The notes under the pieces are model-generated. The model saw nothing but the letters and a program-made list of their open reading frames with translations, ran no database searches and was not told the origin of the DNA. The translations under genes and the position numbers were made by a program. From contig JARUPZ010000010.1 in NCBI GenBank assembly GCA_031213475.1, positions 501,001 to 565,000 of the forward strand: a DNA stretch of 64,000 nt, written 5' to 3'. Source of the stretch: Nereocystis luetkeana. Lineage: Eukaryota; Sar; Phaeophyceae; Laminariales; Laminariaceae. Shown here in pieces: positions 21,160 to 31,949 of the stretch. Each line of letters begins with the position of its first letter. Positions within the stretch are counted from its first letter, which is position 1.

Positions 21160-22390
21160 GCTGCAACAGGTGAGGAACTACTGTACTGCTATTATACCGT
21201 AGCACTGCGCTGTATCCCATAATTTTGTGTGTGTTTACAATAATATTCGCATACCCGTTGAACTGGTTGCACGTCTTGTGCTGTACGGGAGTCTATGGGA
21301 TCGTTGGTCGGGTTGCCTTTCGTTTCCCCCCCCTCTAAAAGTAAGGTTTTAGGTGAAGGTACACAGCAGCAGTGATACAGTACGCGTAACACACCAGCGG
21401 AGCTCCTCCACTGACTGAGGAGCCTCATAAACTACACTACAGTAAGCATACCAGGTATATTATACAGGATGCAAGCGCCTCTACTGTTGTAGCGTTGCAA
21501 GGGTCTACTGCCTGTATGTACTACCCTCATACGAGGTGAACACGCTCCCCGCTTCCGTTGCCGCTACTGAGAATGCCAGCTATCAGTAGTAGTAGCGATT
21601 TGAGGTCTATCGCATGCAGCGCTGCTTCATGTTTAACCACCCTCACCATAACTATCGTACGTTAATCGTTCTTACATCTATCTCAGAACCGTGCAAGTAC
21701 ACAGCTGCAGTTTACATCTCACACGAATGCCGTTCCTGCACTGAGGGTTATTTCTGTAGCCACTTGCCTGTCGACTAATTTCCTCCCGCCTAAAGTCGTT
21801 AATGTAGTACGGCGTGGCCCACTGCGTCAGATCCTGGACGGTGTGCACCCAGTACCTTCATGGAGCCAACGGAACGTGTGCGCCAAAGGTTTTATCACAC
21901 GTACGTACGTATAAATAACTAGTAGTTGAGGATGGGGCTACTCTCTAAAGTCTTACCAGTGCCCATTTCCTCTAGTACCACTCTATAAAGCCTTTTTGTA
22001 CCTTGAGAGGGACGAGACAAATACAAGAGAACGACCGTGGCCTCGCCCTGTGACCGTCTGTCCCTCGGGTTGGCTTGAGCTGCGGTGCCTGTGGGAACAT
22101 TGCGGGAAGCTTAGCGACACCTGTCGTCCATTATTAGTGATTCTTCCACTCTGCACTGTGCATGTACTGCATGGAGTTGATCTTGGGCAAGATGGAGTCC
22201 TCCTCCGTTTTTGTCTCTGGGGTTTGTGACCATTCATTGCAGTACCTACCTACCAGTCGTTGCTTGGTTGCGGGGTGCAACATCCTGATGGATGGATGGA
22301 TGGACTACACGGCAAGGAAGGAGTGCGCGCGACACGGACGCAGCATGACCCTACTCGTTCTGCTGGGGGCTCAAACTATTGTTATTGCTA
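21160..22390. other. Stretch without recognised gene
   Basis: It contains a TACCAGGTA scar at 21,449 and several TACWGTA words. The 21,996-22,229 open frame is cysteine/tryptophan rich but has no clear splice sites. Confidence 0.35.
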
Positions 22391-22394
22391 TTAC

Positions 22395-22507
22395 TATTAC
22401 GGGGGACCATAGTTAACAGGACCTATCTATGGGGTACAAAAAAATCTACATGTTTGACCATTTTTAATGAAAATATTTGGTCCTGTTAACTATGCCCCCC
22501 CGTAATA
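22395..22507 (-). mobile_element. MITE family 1, copy 7
   Basis: 113 bp, ends TATTACGGGGGACC..CCCCCCCGTAATA, flanked C..G. Confidence 0.9.
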
Positions 22508-22578
22508 GTAGACGGTTGATACGACCAAGCACGTCAAGCTTCGTCGCTTTTCTCTCCGGGTGACAATAGTGCTATTAG

Positions 22579-22672
22579 CCCTCTCAGGACCCCAGTCCCG
22601 TTTTGGGGACAAACTACATATAATTAGAGCGAATTGTCTCCACATATTATGGGACCGCGGCGCTAATAGGGA
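22579..22672. mobile_element. MITE family 2, copy d (diverged)
   Basis: CCCTCTCAGGACCCCAGTCC and the arm GTTTTGGGGAC are clear on the left. The right arm has decayed (GACCGCGGCGC), so the end is approximate. Confidence 0.55.
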
Positions 22673-23639
22673 TACTACAAATCTACTGCCTCTACTACTG
22701 TAGATTACTGGTAGTATAGTCGACCATGAACGGGGACACGAAGACAACAACACAGCAGTAGTGTTCAGCTCACGTGTATCCACCAACACGCTCCCGTGGT
22801 ACGACTACGTGCCCAGGGCAAAAGGCAACACGCTTGTCCTGCAGTGAAAAACGATTCTGCCGGCTATTCGCACATCATACCCTCCGATACATCAGACGTC
22901 ACGGACCGGTATCAAACATCTTTTGAACTCTGCGAGGCGGTTGGGGGCATCGAAACAAGAAGAAGACATAACCAAGCACAACACACATAACCTTCTGTTG
23001 AACGTACTTTTTTCCAAGCTCGGTTTCTTCCTGTGTCCACAGCCCTCTGAACAAGGTGTGGGTGTCGTCCCACTGGATCCGGCATCCTGTCGGAAGACAA
23101 CAAGACAAATACGTCAAATAAATAGCTTCCTGGTCAGATTGAAAGGACGCTCTTGCGTCTGACAATGCGCCCGAGTGGTCATGCAACGCCGCAATGGTGC
23201 GATTTAGGAGACGGACCCTGCCTCTGATGAGGCACCCCAGTGGTGATGATGTAATGATGCGATGTAAAAAGGTTGGAACGTGCTGTGCAGTGTCAAGGGG
23301 CCGCCTCGGCTTGTTGTGCCTGAGCGCGTGCAATACATATCCATTCCTAGAGATCGCGGACATACATGGAGTCCATGCTGTAAACGCCTCAAATTGTGTT
23401 CGAGTCGTCATGCATACCGCGGACAGCAGAGAGGAGCGCCATAGTCGTCTCCGGTTCTTTATTTTGCAGTTAGTTGTTGCAGCGCAGGAATATCATTGAC
23501 TCGTCCTACGGTAGCGATTGCACTTTTTTGGTTCAATATTTATTTATTTGCTGACCGGGTGAGCTCCTCTGGTGCGCAACTACTACAGTACTGGTACAAG
23601 CTAGTAGGCTCAACCACACGATTTCCATTTTTTGGGTTT

Positions 23640-24600
23640 CTGTCATGGACATTATGGCCACAATGTCATACTCCATCGAAGAGATGGAAGTAAAATTCTA
23701 GCCTCCATGGAGATCATTCTAATTCCATCGAAGCACGCGCTAAACTTCCGTGGAAGTTGTTTCGCTTCCGTGCAAGTTAACTTACTTTCTTCATGGAAGA
23801 AGTGCGTTGAAGTCCCCTTCCACCAACTGAAGCTCCAACAGCAACGTTCGGCGGGAGCTGTCATGAACTTCCGCAAAAAAAGTTCATCGACTTCCATTAC
23901 TTCCACCAGCTTCTTCTATAGACTTCACTATTCCCAAGGAAATTATTGTGGACCTTCCATGGAATTTGTTCGCACTCCAATCAATGGGAGAAAACGTGCT
24001 GCTTCCATGGAAGTATAATATACTCTCATGGAAATAATGCTTTTGCTTCGATGGAAGTAAAATTTGCTTCCATGAAAGTTTTTTTGCTTCTGTGGGAGCA
24101 TGATATTTTCCATGGTTCCTGGGATCAGGGTGACTATGGTGGGCTTCCGGTTGTTCCTGCGGAGGGTTAACTATATCTCTGCACCATGTGGGTGAGAGCA
24201 GGTGCTAGACATGCTAGACGGGAAGAGCCCACTGCGGAATGAAGGCACCAAGCGGGAGCAGGGCAGTGGGGGCATTCGTGGAGTATCCGATGGAGGCAGA
24301 TTCTATGCAAGCTTATTATTAGACAACTTTCATGGGAGTAAATCGAGCTTTTTTTTATGTACACATGCTTCCATGCAAGCCTCCACAGTTGTTGCTGGAA
24401 GACTCCATGAAATCAACTATGCACTTCCATAGAGGTGCCGTGGAAATAAATCCAGCTTCCATGGAAGCTTTTTTACTTTCATGGAAGTAAGTGAAGTTTA
24501 CTGTCATGGAAGAAACATTTTGAGAAATATTTTCAAGTTCGTGGAAGTATATTTCACTTCCTCCATGGAAAACATTCATGGAAATACACCTCCTGAGGAG
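23640..24600. repeat. TTCCATGGAAGT foldback array 1
   Basis: Nearly 1 kb carries dozens of CTTCCA and TGGAAG words in both orientations, often as the palindrome CTTCCATGGAAG. The sequence could fold on itself repeatedly. The related array 2 is at 53,690-54,720. Open frames in it are low complexity. Confidence 0.75.
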
Positions 24601-24848
24601 CCAAATAGTAACATTGTGGGAGATCGAGTCAGAAATAGGACGATTATAACTTTAAACACGAACGTGGACAAGTATCTTCGTCGGGTTGGGCGAAAAAAGT
24701 TATGATTCGAAACCAGGTTCCTGGTGAGATATTAAGCTCCTCGTGTCTGGGGCTCAGAAAAAAATAAGGACCACTACCCCTACCGTGGCTTTAGTCTACT
24801 ACTAACACTACTCCCTACGTATCGGGGCATGCTCAATGCGTCAAACCT

Positions 24849-25034
24849 TCACGACCACTCGCCTCGCTTGTACAAGGCCTTGGCCTCGGCGTCGGGCAGG
24901 GCTGGATTGAGGAAGCGCAAGGCGAGAGCAAGGTCATCCTTTGTCAGCAGCTCCACCACCGGGGCGTTCATGCTGATGTAATCGTTCATACAAGTCGCAT
25001 CCCCCGTGCTCTCGAGTACCCAGCTCATGACTCT
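24849..25034 (-). CDS. Last exon of the long minus-strand gene
   Basis: A 186-bp exon in phase 0 follows acceptor CTTGGTACAG. It encodes 61 residues, starting RVMSWVLESTGDATCMNDY and ending YKRGEWS before TGA. The stretch LLTKDDLALALRFLNPALPD looks helical with acidic turns; I do not recognise a family. It is the 3' terminus of a gene read from at least 50.7 kb. A decayed duplicate of its first part lies upstream in the preceding intron (25,200-25,281). Confidence 0.7.
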   Translation of the reverse strand, partial: RVMSWVLESTGDATCMNDYISMNAPVVELLTKDDLALALRFLNPALPDAEAKALYKRGEWS

Positions 25035-25199
25035 CTGTACCAAGGTACACGACGGCAAGGCATAGCGTCCGGTCGACGTCGTGAGCGTTCGACCACGAGA
25101 CTAATGTGATGTGTTGGCGTACTGTATTTATGTCTGCGAGTGGCACCCTGCTCCGTGCTCGTGCGTCTCTTCAGGAAAAATGGCACCCAGATGCAGTCG

Positions 25200-25281
25200 C
25201 GGGCGCTACGAGAATGTTGATGTATTGATACATGCAAGTCGCATCCTCCGTGCACTCCATTACCCAGCTTGTCATGGGTGT
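25200..25281 (-). pseudogene. Ghost copy of the last exon
   Basis: After GTGGTGCAG the minus strand reads TSWVMECTEDATCMYQYIN, matching MSWVLESTGDATCMNDYIS of the real exon 242 bp away. The frame then stops. It is a decayed tandem duplicate. Confidence 0.7.
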
Positions 25282-25299
25282 CTGCACCACGGCCCAGGA

Positions 25300-26105
25300 G
25301 TCATGGGCGTGAGATAGCGATCGTCGAATTTGCCGCTGTATTGACATTGATTGACACTATCTCGCCTTATATGTCACTGCACAGGCCACTGAGAGGTTTG
25401 GCGAACGGTGTCGTGTGCAAAAAATATTTGCTTCGTGTCAGCAAAACGACACCCTTTCAAAAAAATATGATGCACATGTGTATACTACATACGTATGAAA
25501 CAACTAAGTCACACCCAGAACCCCCGGGAATTCGTCATATATCCACCCCCGACAAAGAGCAATAGGACGCAAGTCACGCGTCACACAAGGCACGCGGCGT
25601 GTCTAAACCTCGATGGCATTACACGATACCACCGACCTGCCCCTGCACACAGCTTCTGTACTTCAGCCGAATCGTGACGATACATATATATATGTGACCC
25701 CGGGCCTGACTTACGGGAGGAGCAGACTTAATCGATGGGAGGAGAAAGAACGAACAGGTCCGCCATACATATCGTAACTGGAGCGTAGGGGTAAGGGTGG
25801 ATGGTGTTAACTATTGTTTTACTGACTCGGGCGATCGTGGATTTGTTAGCTTTGGCATTGGAGGGCAACGATATATATGAGCAAACACACATAACAAGCA
25901 AAAACTACAACTATGTACTGTACCGCAGGTAAGAATAACCACGTGACTGGAGTGAGTGGCGGGTTGCCAGAAAAAAAATCTCGCGAAATGGACAGGATGG
26001 CGGTAACATTAGCTTATAAACCTGCCGACTGGTTTAACCTTGTATCGATTAATGATTGGGGGTGAAAAAAACTCGCGCCAGCGCAGTAGTAGCGGCCCAT
26101 CTGAC
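25300..26105. other. Intron stretch without recognised features
   Basis: This is the rest of the intron between the last two exons of the minus gene. I see nothing in it beyond short TA-bounded palindromes. Confidence 0.4.
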
Positions 26106-26294
26106 CTGTTGAGCCGCTCCTGTCAAAGCAGACACCTCCAGCCTCTGCTTCTGAGCTTGTTCGATTTCATTTTCCAGTCTCATGGTCGTGCTCGTGGCAT
26201 CGTCCTCGCTTTGACCCTCGCCCTGGCCCCATCCATCCAACGCGGACTGGTAAAGCTGCCTCCTCTCTCGTTTCTCCACCAGGCTCCTGCCGAG
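26106..26294 (-). CDS. Penultimate exon of the long minus-strand gene
   Basis: A 189-bp exon, phase 0 at both ends, lies between acceptor CGAGGCAG and donor CAG|GTCAGA. It encodes 63 residues starting LGRSLVEKRERRQLYQSAL. It is strongly charged and helical with a coiled-coil-like RLENEIEQAQKQRLEVSAL segment. Its phases fit both neighbours. Confidence 0.7.
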
Positions 26295-26418
26295 CTGCCT
26301 CGAAGGAACGTTTTCAAGGCGTCGGGGGCATGAACCATCAAGTAAGTGCTAATTATCAGTCAAGTTGGGATCAAAACCTTCGCCCGGCAGAATTACCGTC
26401 GTTGTACCCCTTGTCATC

Positions 26419-26527
26419 TATTACGGGGGACCATAGTTAATAGGACCTATGGTACACATAAAAACCTATATATTTAACCATTTTTACTAACAATATTTGG
26501 TCCTATTAACTATAGTCCCCCGTAATA
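26419..26527 (-). mobile_element. MITE family 1, copy 8
   Basis: 109 bp with both inverted ends intact, inserted in an intron of the long minus gene. Confidence 0.9.
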
Positions 26528-28320
26528 CTACTACTGTAAGTGGGCCTATTATTGCCTACAGGCACTTGCATTGAAAAATCACATCATATTGCATGATTGT
26601 TTAGGGGGAATGGGAGGCCATACCAGCGACCAAAACAAGCGGCATTTTGTTTCGATTTTTTCAACCGCCTGCCCCCGCGCCGTACGGCTCGTTCCATGGC
26701 ATATTGTATACCAGGTATTGTATACCAGGTATTATTGTGTAGATGCACGGTGTACTGTAGTTCAGACACAAAAAGTATCGCCCCCCAACAAACAATCAGC
26801 AGTTAGTTAGTTGTCAATGATGTACGTACCGTAATCGTTCTTCTTGGTTACTGTACCTCCCCTCTCGAATTCCAAAGGGGGTAAAGGAAGGTAGCAAACC
26901 TAGGGTGGGTCCGTTCGGCTCGAAGCCAGTTTTAGGCGTAGGATGAGCTTCGAGAGGAAAGGGTGCGCATTATTTTTGCACCACAGGCAAACACACATAC
27001 ATGCACACCGCTGTCTGTGCGCAAGGAACCCCCGTACGTATTGTGGAGCAGAGACAGCCACACCGTGTCTACAGTTGATGGATGTGCAGTATGTTCACCC
27101 CGAATCGAGCCTTGAATTGGCGAGGAGAAGAGCGATCGGTAGAACTATTGTTGCTGCTTGGAGCACATCTATGCTATGCCACACGTAATGCCATTCATTG
27201 CATCTGGTAAGATGGGCTAATATTAGCGAACCTGCATGACGACCGCGTCCCTAGGCTTAGGCGCCTCGTCTCTTCCGAATCTCATCTCTTCGGTCACCTG
27301 TCCACAAAATACCATTCAGGTTTGAGGGTTGGGTAGAAAGTAGGGCTGATACTTGGCTGGGCCTGACGGCTAATAGTAAGTATCACAGTCGTTGGGTTAA
27401 TTCGGTTGGTTGGATAGAGAAAGTAAGCCAGCCAGCTGAAAGACTTACTGCTGTACTGCTACAGATTTTATCAATGATATAGTCGTACCAGTAAGCTAGA
27501 AACCTCGAGCCTCAAACGCGCCAAGTCAGATATAATGATGCGGAACTCCGCAAAGTACCGGACGCAATCGACGATTACATCTACAGTAGTAGCCAACTAC
27601 AGCAGTATAACTATCCACAGTACAGTAGTCGGTAAGTTAGAGTCAAACAACCGGCATACCTACAGCAGTACCAAGACAACTAAATAAATAATCGGTCATG
27701 TATAGGCAACCAACTGACAGACACTCTGTAGCAATAAGCCGACTTATAACTCGTCGCCACAAAAATAGTCAGTCATCTACAGTACTAATAAGCCAAATGC
27801 AACGATTTCCGTTTTCTCTGCGGCTGTTCCATGGTCCTTCAACGATGCACACGATCCACAGGAGCTATTCTTTGGCCTCACGTCGATGCACATTACCTTC
27901 CTATGAAAACACAAAGACGGTTTTGACAAGGACAAGGGGCACTCGGCGCTCTTTACTGCTCTAGTGCATAGCAAGGTTATATAGTCTCACTACAGGAACA
28001 CCGGTGTGCTGGAAGAGGGCGTGTCAGACTTTGGTTTGCGGGTCGACGAGGGGAGTGCGCATCTCCCATGCCACAATATATGGCTGTCGTCCATGCCAGC
28101 ACTGGCGTTGCATGCCGCACTGTACAAATATATATGCACATACACGCTGACTGGTCTGGCAGTCAGTAAACAAGAAACATGCACCATACCCACCTCACAA
28201 ACAGATACCGCTGACTGACTACCGTAGCTCTATAGGTCAGTGATCACCAGGGCTCCTCCAGGCTCATGACCACAACCCGCTGGTCAATGTCAGGCACTTC
28301 TTGATCTCTAACAGGTCTAT
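26528..28320. other. Intron stretch of the minus gene
   Basis: No exon is recognised. Two TACCAGGTA scars 14 bp apart (26,709 and 26,723) sit in a direct repeat GTATACCAGGTATT. The 27,440-27,800 part is rich in TACAGTAG and TACAGCAGTA words. Confidence 0.4.
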
Positions 28321-28322
28321 CC

Positions 28323-28540
28323 AACAGGTCGGGTTGGGTCGGGTTGGGTTGGTATGGGATGGTTTGGGTGGGTCGGGTCGGGTCGGGTCGGGTCGAGTCG
28401 AGGTCGGGTCGGGGTCGGGTCTGGTCGGGTCGCGCCTGGAGGTTTTCAAATGATCACAGATCGTATCCGGTCCCCATTACTCGACCTGACCCGACCCGGC
28501 CCTACCCTACCCCACCCGACCTGACCCGCGAGGTTTGCGA
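28323..28540. repeat. Imperfect GGGTC repeats, both orientations
   Basis: 28,328-28,432 is an imperfect GGGTC array. After about 45 bp beginning GGAGGTTTTCAAATGATC the complementary GACCC array follows (28,478-28,540). The spacer resembles the flank of the large array at 31,434. Confidence 0.75.
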
Positions 28541-28764
28541 CCCGACCAGTGAACAACCCTGGAGATCATCATTCACAAAACCATAACCTGGGGTCCATCT
28601 GGCTGATGCACCATACCCTCTGAGCTGGCGGCCAGCACTGACTGTTACTACTGCTGCTGCTGCTGCGATATCTCCGTGGGAATGGTGTATATCTAACCGG
28701 GTACGGGTTCACAAATTTCAAACAAGATTTGCTAATCAATATCTAGACACTGCGTAGAGCTCAC

Positions 28765-28878
28765 CTGGAACGTGGAGCAGTACCGATCGAAGGCAAGGTG
28801 AACGTGCGACTCGCGGTGCTTCATCACCTTTCTCCACGCCGATATCGCCTGCGGCAATACTTCATCCAACTCCACGGT
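28765..28878 (-). CDS. Exon of the long minus-strand gene (TVELDEVLPQAIS)
   Basis: A 114-bp exon, phase 0-0, with textbook borders: ATTGCTGTTGCAG before and CAG|GTGAGC after. It encodes 38 residues from TVELDEVLPQAISAW to FDRYCSTFQ, an amphipathic helical segment with no recognised family. Confidence 0.75.
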
Positions 28879-28928
28879 CTGCAACAGCAATAACAACAAT
28901 AACAGTGCCAACAAGAGTTCGAAAGGAA

Positions 28929-29060
28929 GGGGGGGGGGGGGGGGGCACTCGTTGTCGTAGTTATTGTCATGCATGTCCGCACAGTAGTCGTACGACCATA
29001 GACCCTCGTATCCTTAAAAGCATCGCCGAAGCAATCGGGGTTTCACCGACCAGGCAGACA
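28929..29060 (-). mobile_element. Poly(C)-tailed short interspersed element, copy 4
   Basis: A minus-strand copy: GTCTGCCTGGTCGGTGAAAC, then a diverged middle with CGTACGACTACTG, then GCATGACAATAAC and a run of 17 C (G on the plus strand). A second G-run lies at about 29,077. About 130 bp on, a TACCTGGTA scar (29,198) interrupts sequence shared with copy 2. Confidence 0.6.
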
Positions 29061-29264
29061 CTGATTGCACAAACGCGGGGGGGGGGGGGGGGTGAAAACA
29101 AAGCAATTGCTAATGGGCTTGGATTAGTCATTGCTTGCCCCAAGCGCGAAGCACCATGGTGTATCCGGCGAGCCGCATCAAGGGTGGGCCGCATCGTACC
29201 TGGTACGTTCTGAACATATAACGGTTTGTGAGGCGGCGGGGTTCGATGCCATATGCCTATTTTC

Positions 29265-31430
29265 TTGCGTACGGATGACATCGTCGAAATTCCTCGATTG
29301 CGTTTTAGCCTAACATTAGTTTCCCCGACGGAGCTCACTCATGTACGGAGGAGATATTCCTCATACGTTTACAGTCTCATTTGTTTCTCCCACTTGTGCG
29401 CATTTACGTACCGTAGTAATTGTCTGTGTGTGCTGGCGGAAGGCAGCAAAACAAAATAGAAGGGGTTTCCCGGAGATAAAGCGCTTTTTCGGAGATGACC
29501 TCTTCTTCGGGAATTATTTTGCGGTTGGCCGACGAGGATCGCTCGCCGGCCTCACATTTTGTATACATACGCAGAACCTCTGACTTTTTCGACACAGCAA
29601 AAAAGGAAGGGTATAGTGCAAGCCCTACAAGGCATGCACTATGCTGTCCTACAGTAGGTAGCCGCATAAATTAGTACCAATACAGTACGAGTATAGTTAC
29701 CGTAGCATTCGATTTGGTAACGTAGGTTACCTGTCTGGCCAGTGGAATTTCTCCGGAGGGAGTCGGTGTTCCCTTAGTCCCCTTCCCCCGCTCTCCAGGG
29801 CGGATCCTCTTAGCGTTCGCGCTGTTGGCATCCTTTCGCACACAGCAGTACAGCGGTAACACCCGAGAGTACGGCGCTATCACAAGCAGTACAGCTCCTA
29901 CAAAGCACGTTCAGTCACCTTTGAGATCCCGAGAGAAAAACCCCAACAATGTGATCACTGTTATTCTTGTACACGCGTACAATAAGTATGATCCATCGTT
30001 TACCAGCTATAGAGTAGTGTGAGCGCCCAGCAGTACAGGCAGGTGGAAGCGCAGATCGCGCCCCGACACGCACGACTTCAATCAAGCATAGTGGTTCAGA
30101 CGCCTAGTTGCATCATCCCGCAATCACGCAGTCATCGTTGCTTGTGACCGTCACTTATTTTGTCGTCAATGCTCCCCTCTTTTTAGTTGCACTGTAATCA
30201 AAATCCATGCAGCAACAATCAGGCCGGACTTTATTTTGGAGAATCGGGGGGGGGGGGGGGGGGGTCCACATTGACTGCGCTAATATGAAACGCTCTCCGA
30301 GTCAATAGGTTCCTGTACAATTCACCAGGCTGCATTTTCTATACGGTGCTCGCTTTCTCACGAGTATTAATAGTACACATGACTTACTGCTGTGTAAAAG
30401 GTGTCCTGCAAGTGTGAGCGCAAGGGGAAGACGTGTGTTCTGTAATAGGCATTTCTCCAGTAGTATACTGTCTGTACCACATTGTGTTAGAGATTATTAT
30501 GTGGTAGTAGATGAGTGCGTACTCGTAGCCCCTCAGGGCCCGCAACCATTGTTTTGGGGCATAGGATATCGCTTGGAACTAGTGTGGGACATTTGGTTTC
30601 AGTAATAATGTATGGCTTAAAAACCTATTTTTCTGCTGAACTATTTTCGCTGCTGCTGCCGCCACTGCCGATGATTATTCACCGTAAGTGCAGGGTTGGG
30701 TGACCCCCCTCGCCCCCGACGCATAGGCGGGGGGCGCCCGCCCGCGCTGATTCCAGGGTTGGGTACACGCTCAAGGAGGCAACCATCCCCAGAAGCTGGA
30801 AAACATGCGATTGAGGATACTACTTAAGTTGCCCCTTTTTCAAGGAGGCCATTACCGGTGTCCACTCGACAAAGTAACACAACTGCTCCAAACGGGGTTC
30901 GAGCTTGACGCATGCCGTTTCGCCATACAGGCGGCATTCCATACGGGCCGGGGCGCGGAATTGTGTGCTTGCGTAGGCACGGCCTACGAGTAGCAGCGCT
31001 TCCCAACACAGCGATAAGACCCTTGGTGATCCTTGGTGATCGTCGGTCATGTGCTCGTGTGCACCTCCTTCTCCTTTTTCAACGATCGCCGGTCCACCTT
31101 GTTCGTCGTTCAGATGGACCATCGTGATACCGTGAGATCTTGCGCAGTTATATCGGCCACGACTGTACTCATCGTGACACGGCAGCGAGAGTCATACTAT
31201 AATATCGAGCAAAGCCCAGACAGTAAAACGCGATTCGTACTGTAGTACTTTATGATTCGGGGGAAAAACAATTTGCTTTACTCGACGTTTCTTGAACGAA
31301 AATCGATAAGAAACATATGTGGTGCTAAACACGCTGCTGCAGTGTAAGACACACACCCTGCCCCGTACACCGCAAGACTACTCTAATGTAGTAACTACTG
31401 TGGCCACGGGTGAGAAGTGTTTTGAATTAT
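29265..31430. other. Intron stretch of the minus gene
   Basis: A G-run of about 19 lies near 30,246. A plus-strand open frame at 30,805-30,993 (ELDACRFAIQAAFHTGRG) is coding-like but lacks clear splice sites. Nothing else is recognised. Confidence 0.35.
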
Positions 31431-31433
31431 CAC

Positions 31434-31784
31434 GGGTTGGGTCGGGTCGGGTCGGGTCGGGTCGGGTCGGGTCGGGTCGGGTCGGGTCGGGTCGGGTCGG
31501 GTCGGGTCGGGTCGGGTCGGGTCGGGTCGGGTCGGGTCGGGTCGGGTCGGGTCGGGTCGGGTCGGGTCGGGTCGGGTCGGGTCGGGTCGGGTCGGGTCGG
31601 GTCGGGTCGGGTCGGGTCGGGTCGGGTCGGGTCGGGTCGGGTCGGGTCGGGTCGGGTCGGGTCGGGTCGGGTCGGGTCGGGTCGGGTCGGGTCGGGTCGG
31701 GTCGGGTCGGGTCGGGTCGGGTCGGGTCGGGTCGGGTCGGGTCGGGTCGCGTCGGGTCGGGTCGCGTCGGGTCGGGTCAGGAGG
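31434..31784. repeat. (GGGTC)n array, about 68 units
   Basis: About 345 bp of almost perfect GGGTC pentamers, with a few GCGTC units at the right end. It is open in several frames on both strands (GRVGS and RPDPT repeats), which is a consequence of the 5-bp period. The right flank AGGAGGTGTTCAAACTCTGACGG resembles the flank of the 28.3 kb array. Confidence 0.97.
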
Positions 31785-31949
31785 TGTTCAAACTCTGACG
31801 GATCGGGTCGGGTACTCGGACCCGCGAACAGCTTTGGTAATAACACAGTACCCGGTATTACTTTCTTCCGTCGTAGTGTCGCGTACTGCATAGAGTAGCG
31901 CATACCGCGGTGCATAGGCGAATATTCAGCCTTCGGGGCCAACTGCTTA

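Noticed and set aside
22899-23411. 170-codon minus-strand open frame as a gene
   Set aside because: There is no recognisable motif, no splice partner and the composition is unremarkable; long frames by chance are expected in a window this size.
31319-31942. Long open frames of GRVGS and RPDPT repeats on both strands
   Set aside because: They are produced by the (GGGTC)n pentamer array, which keeps several frames open; there is no flanking coding sequence or splice context.
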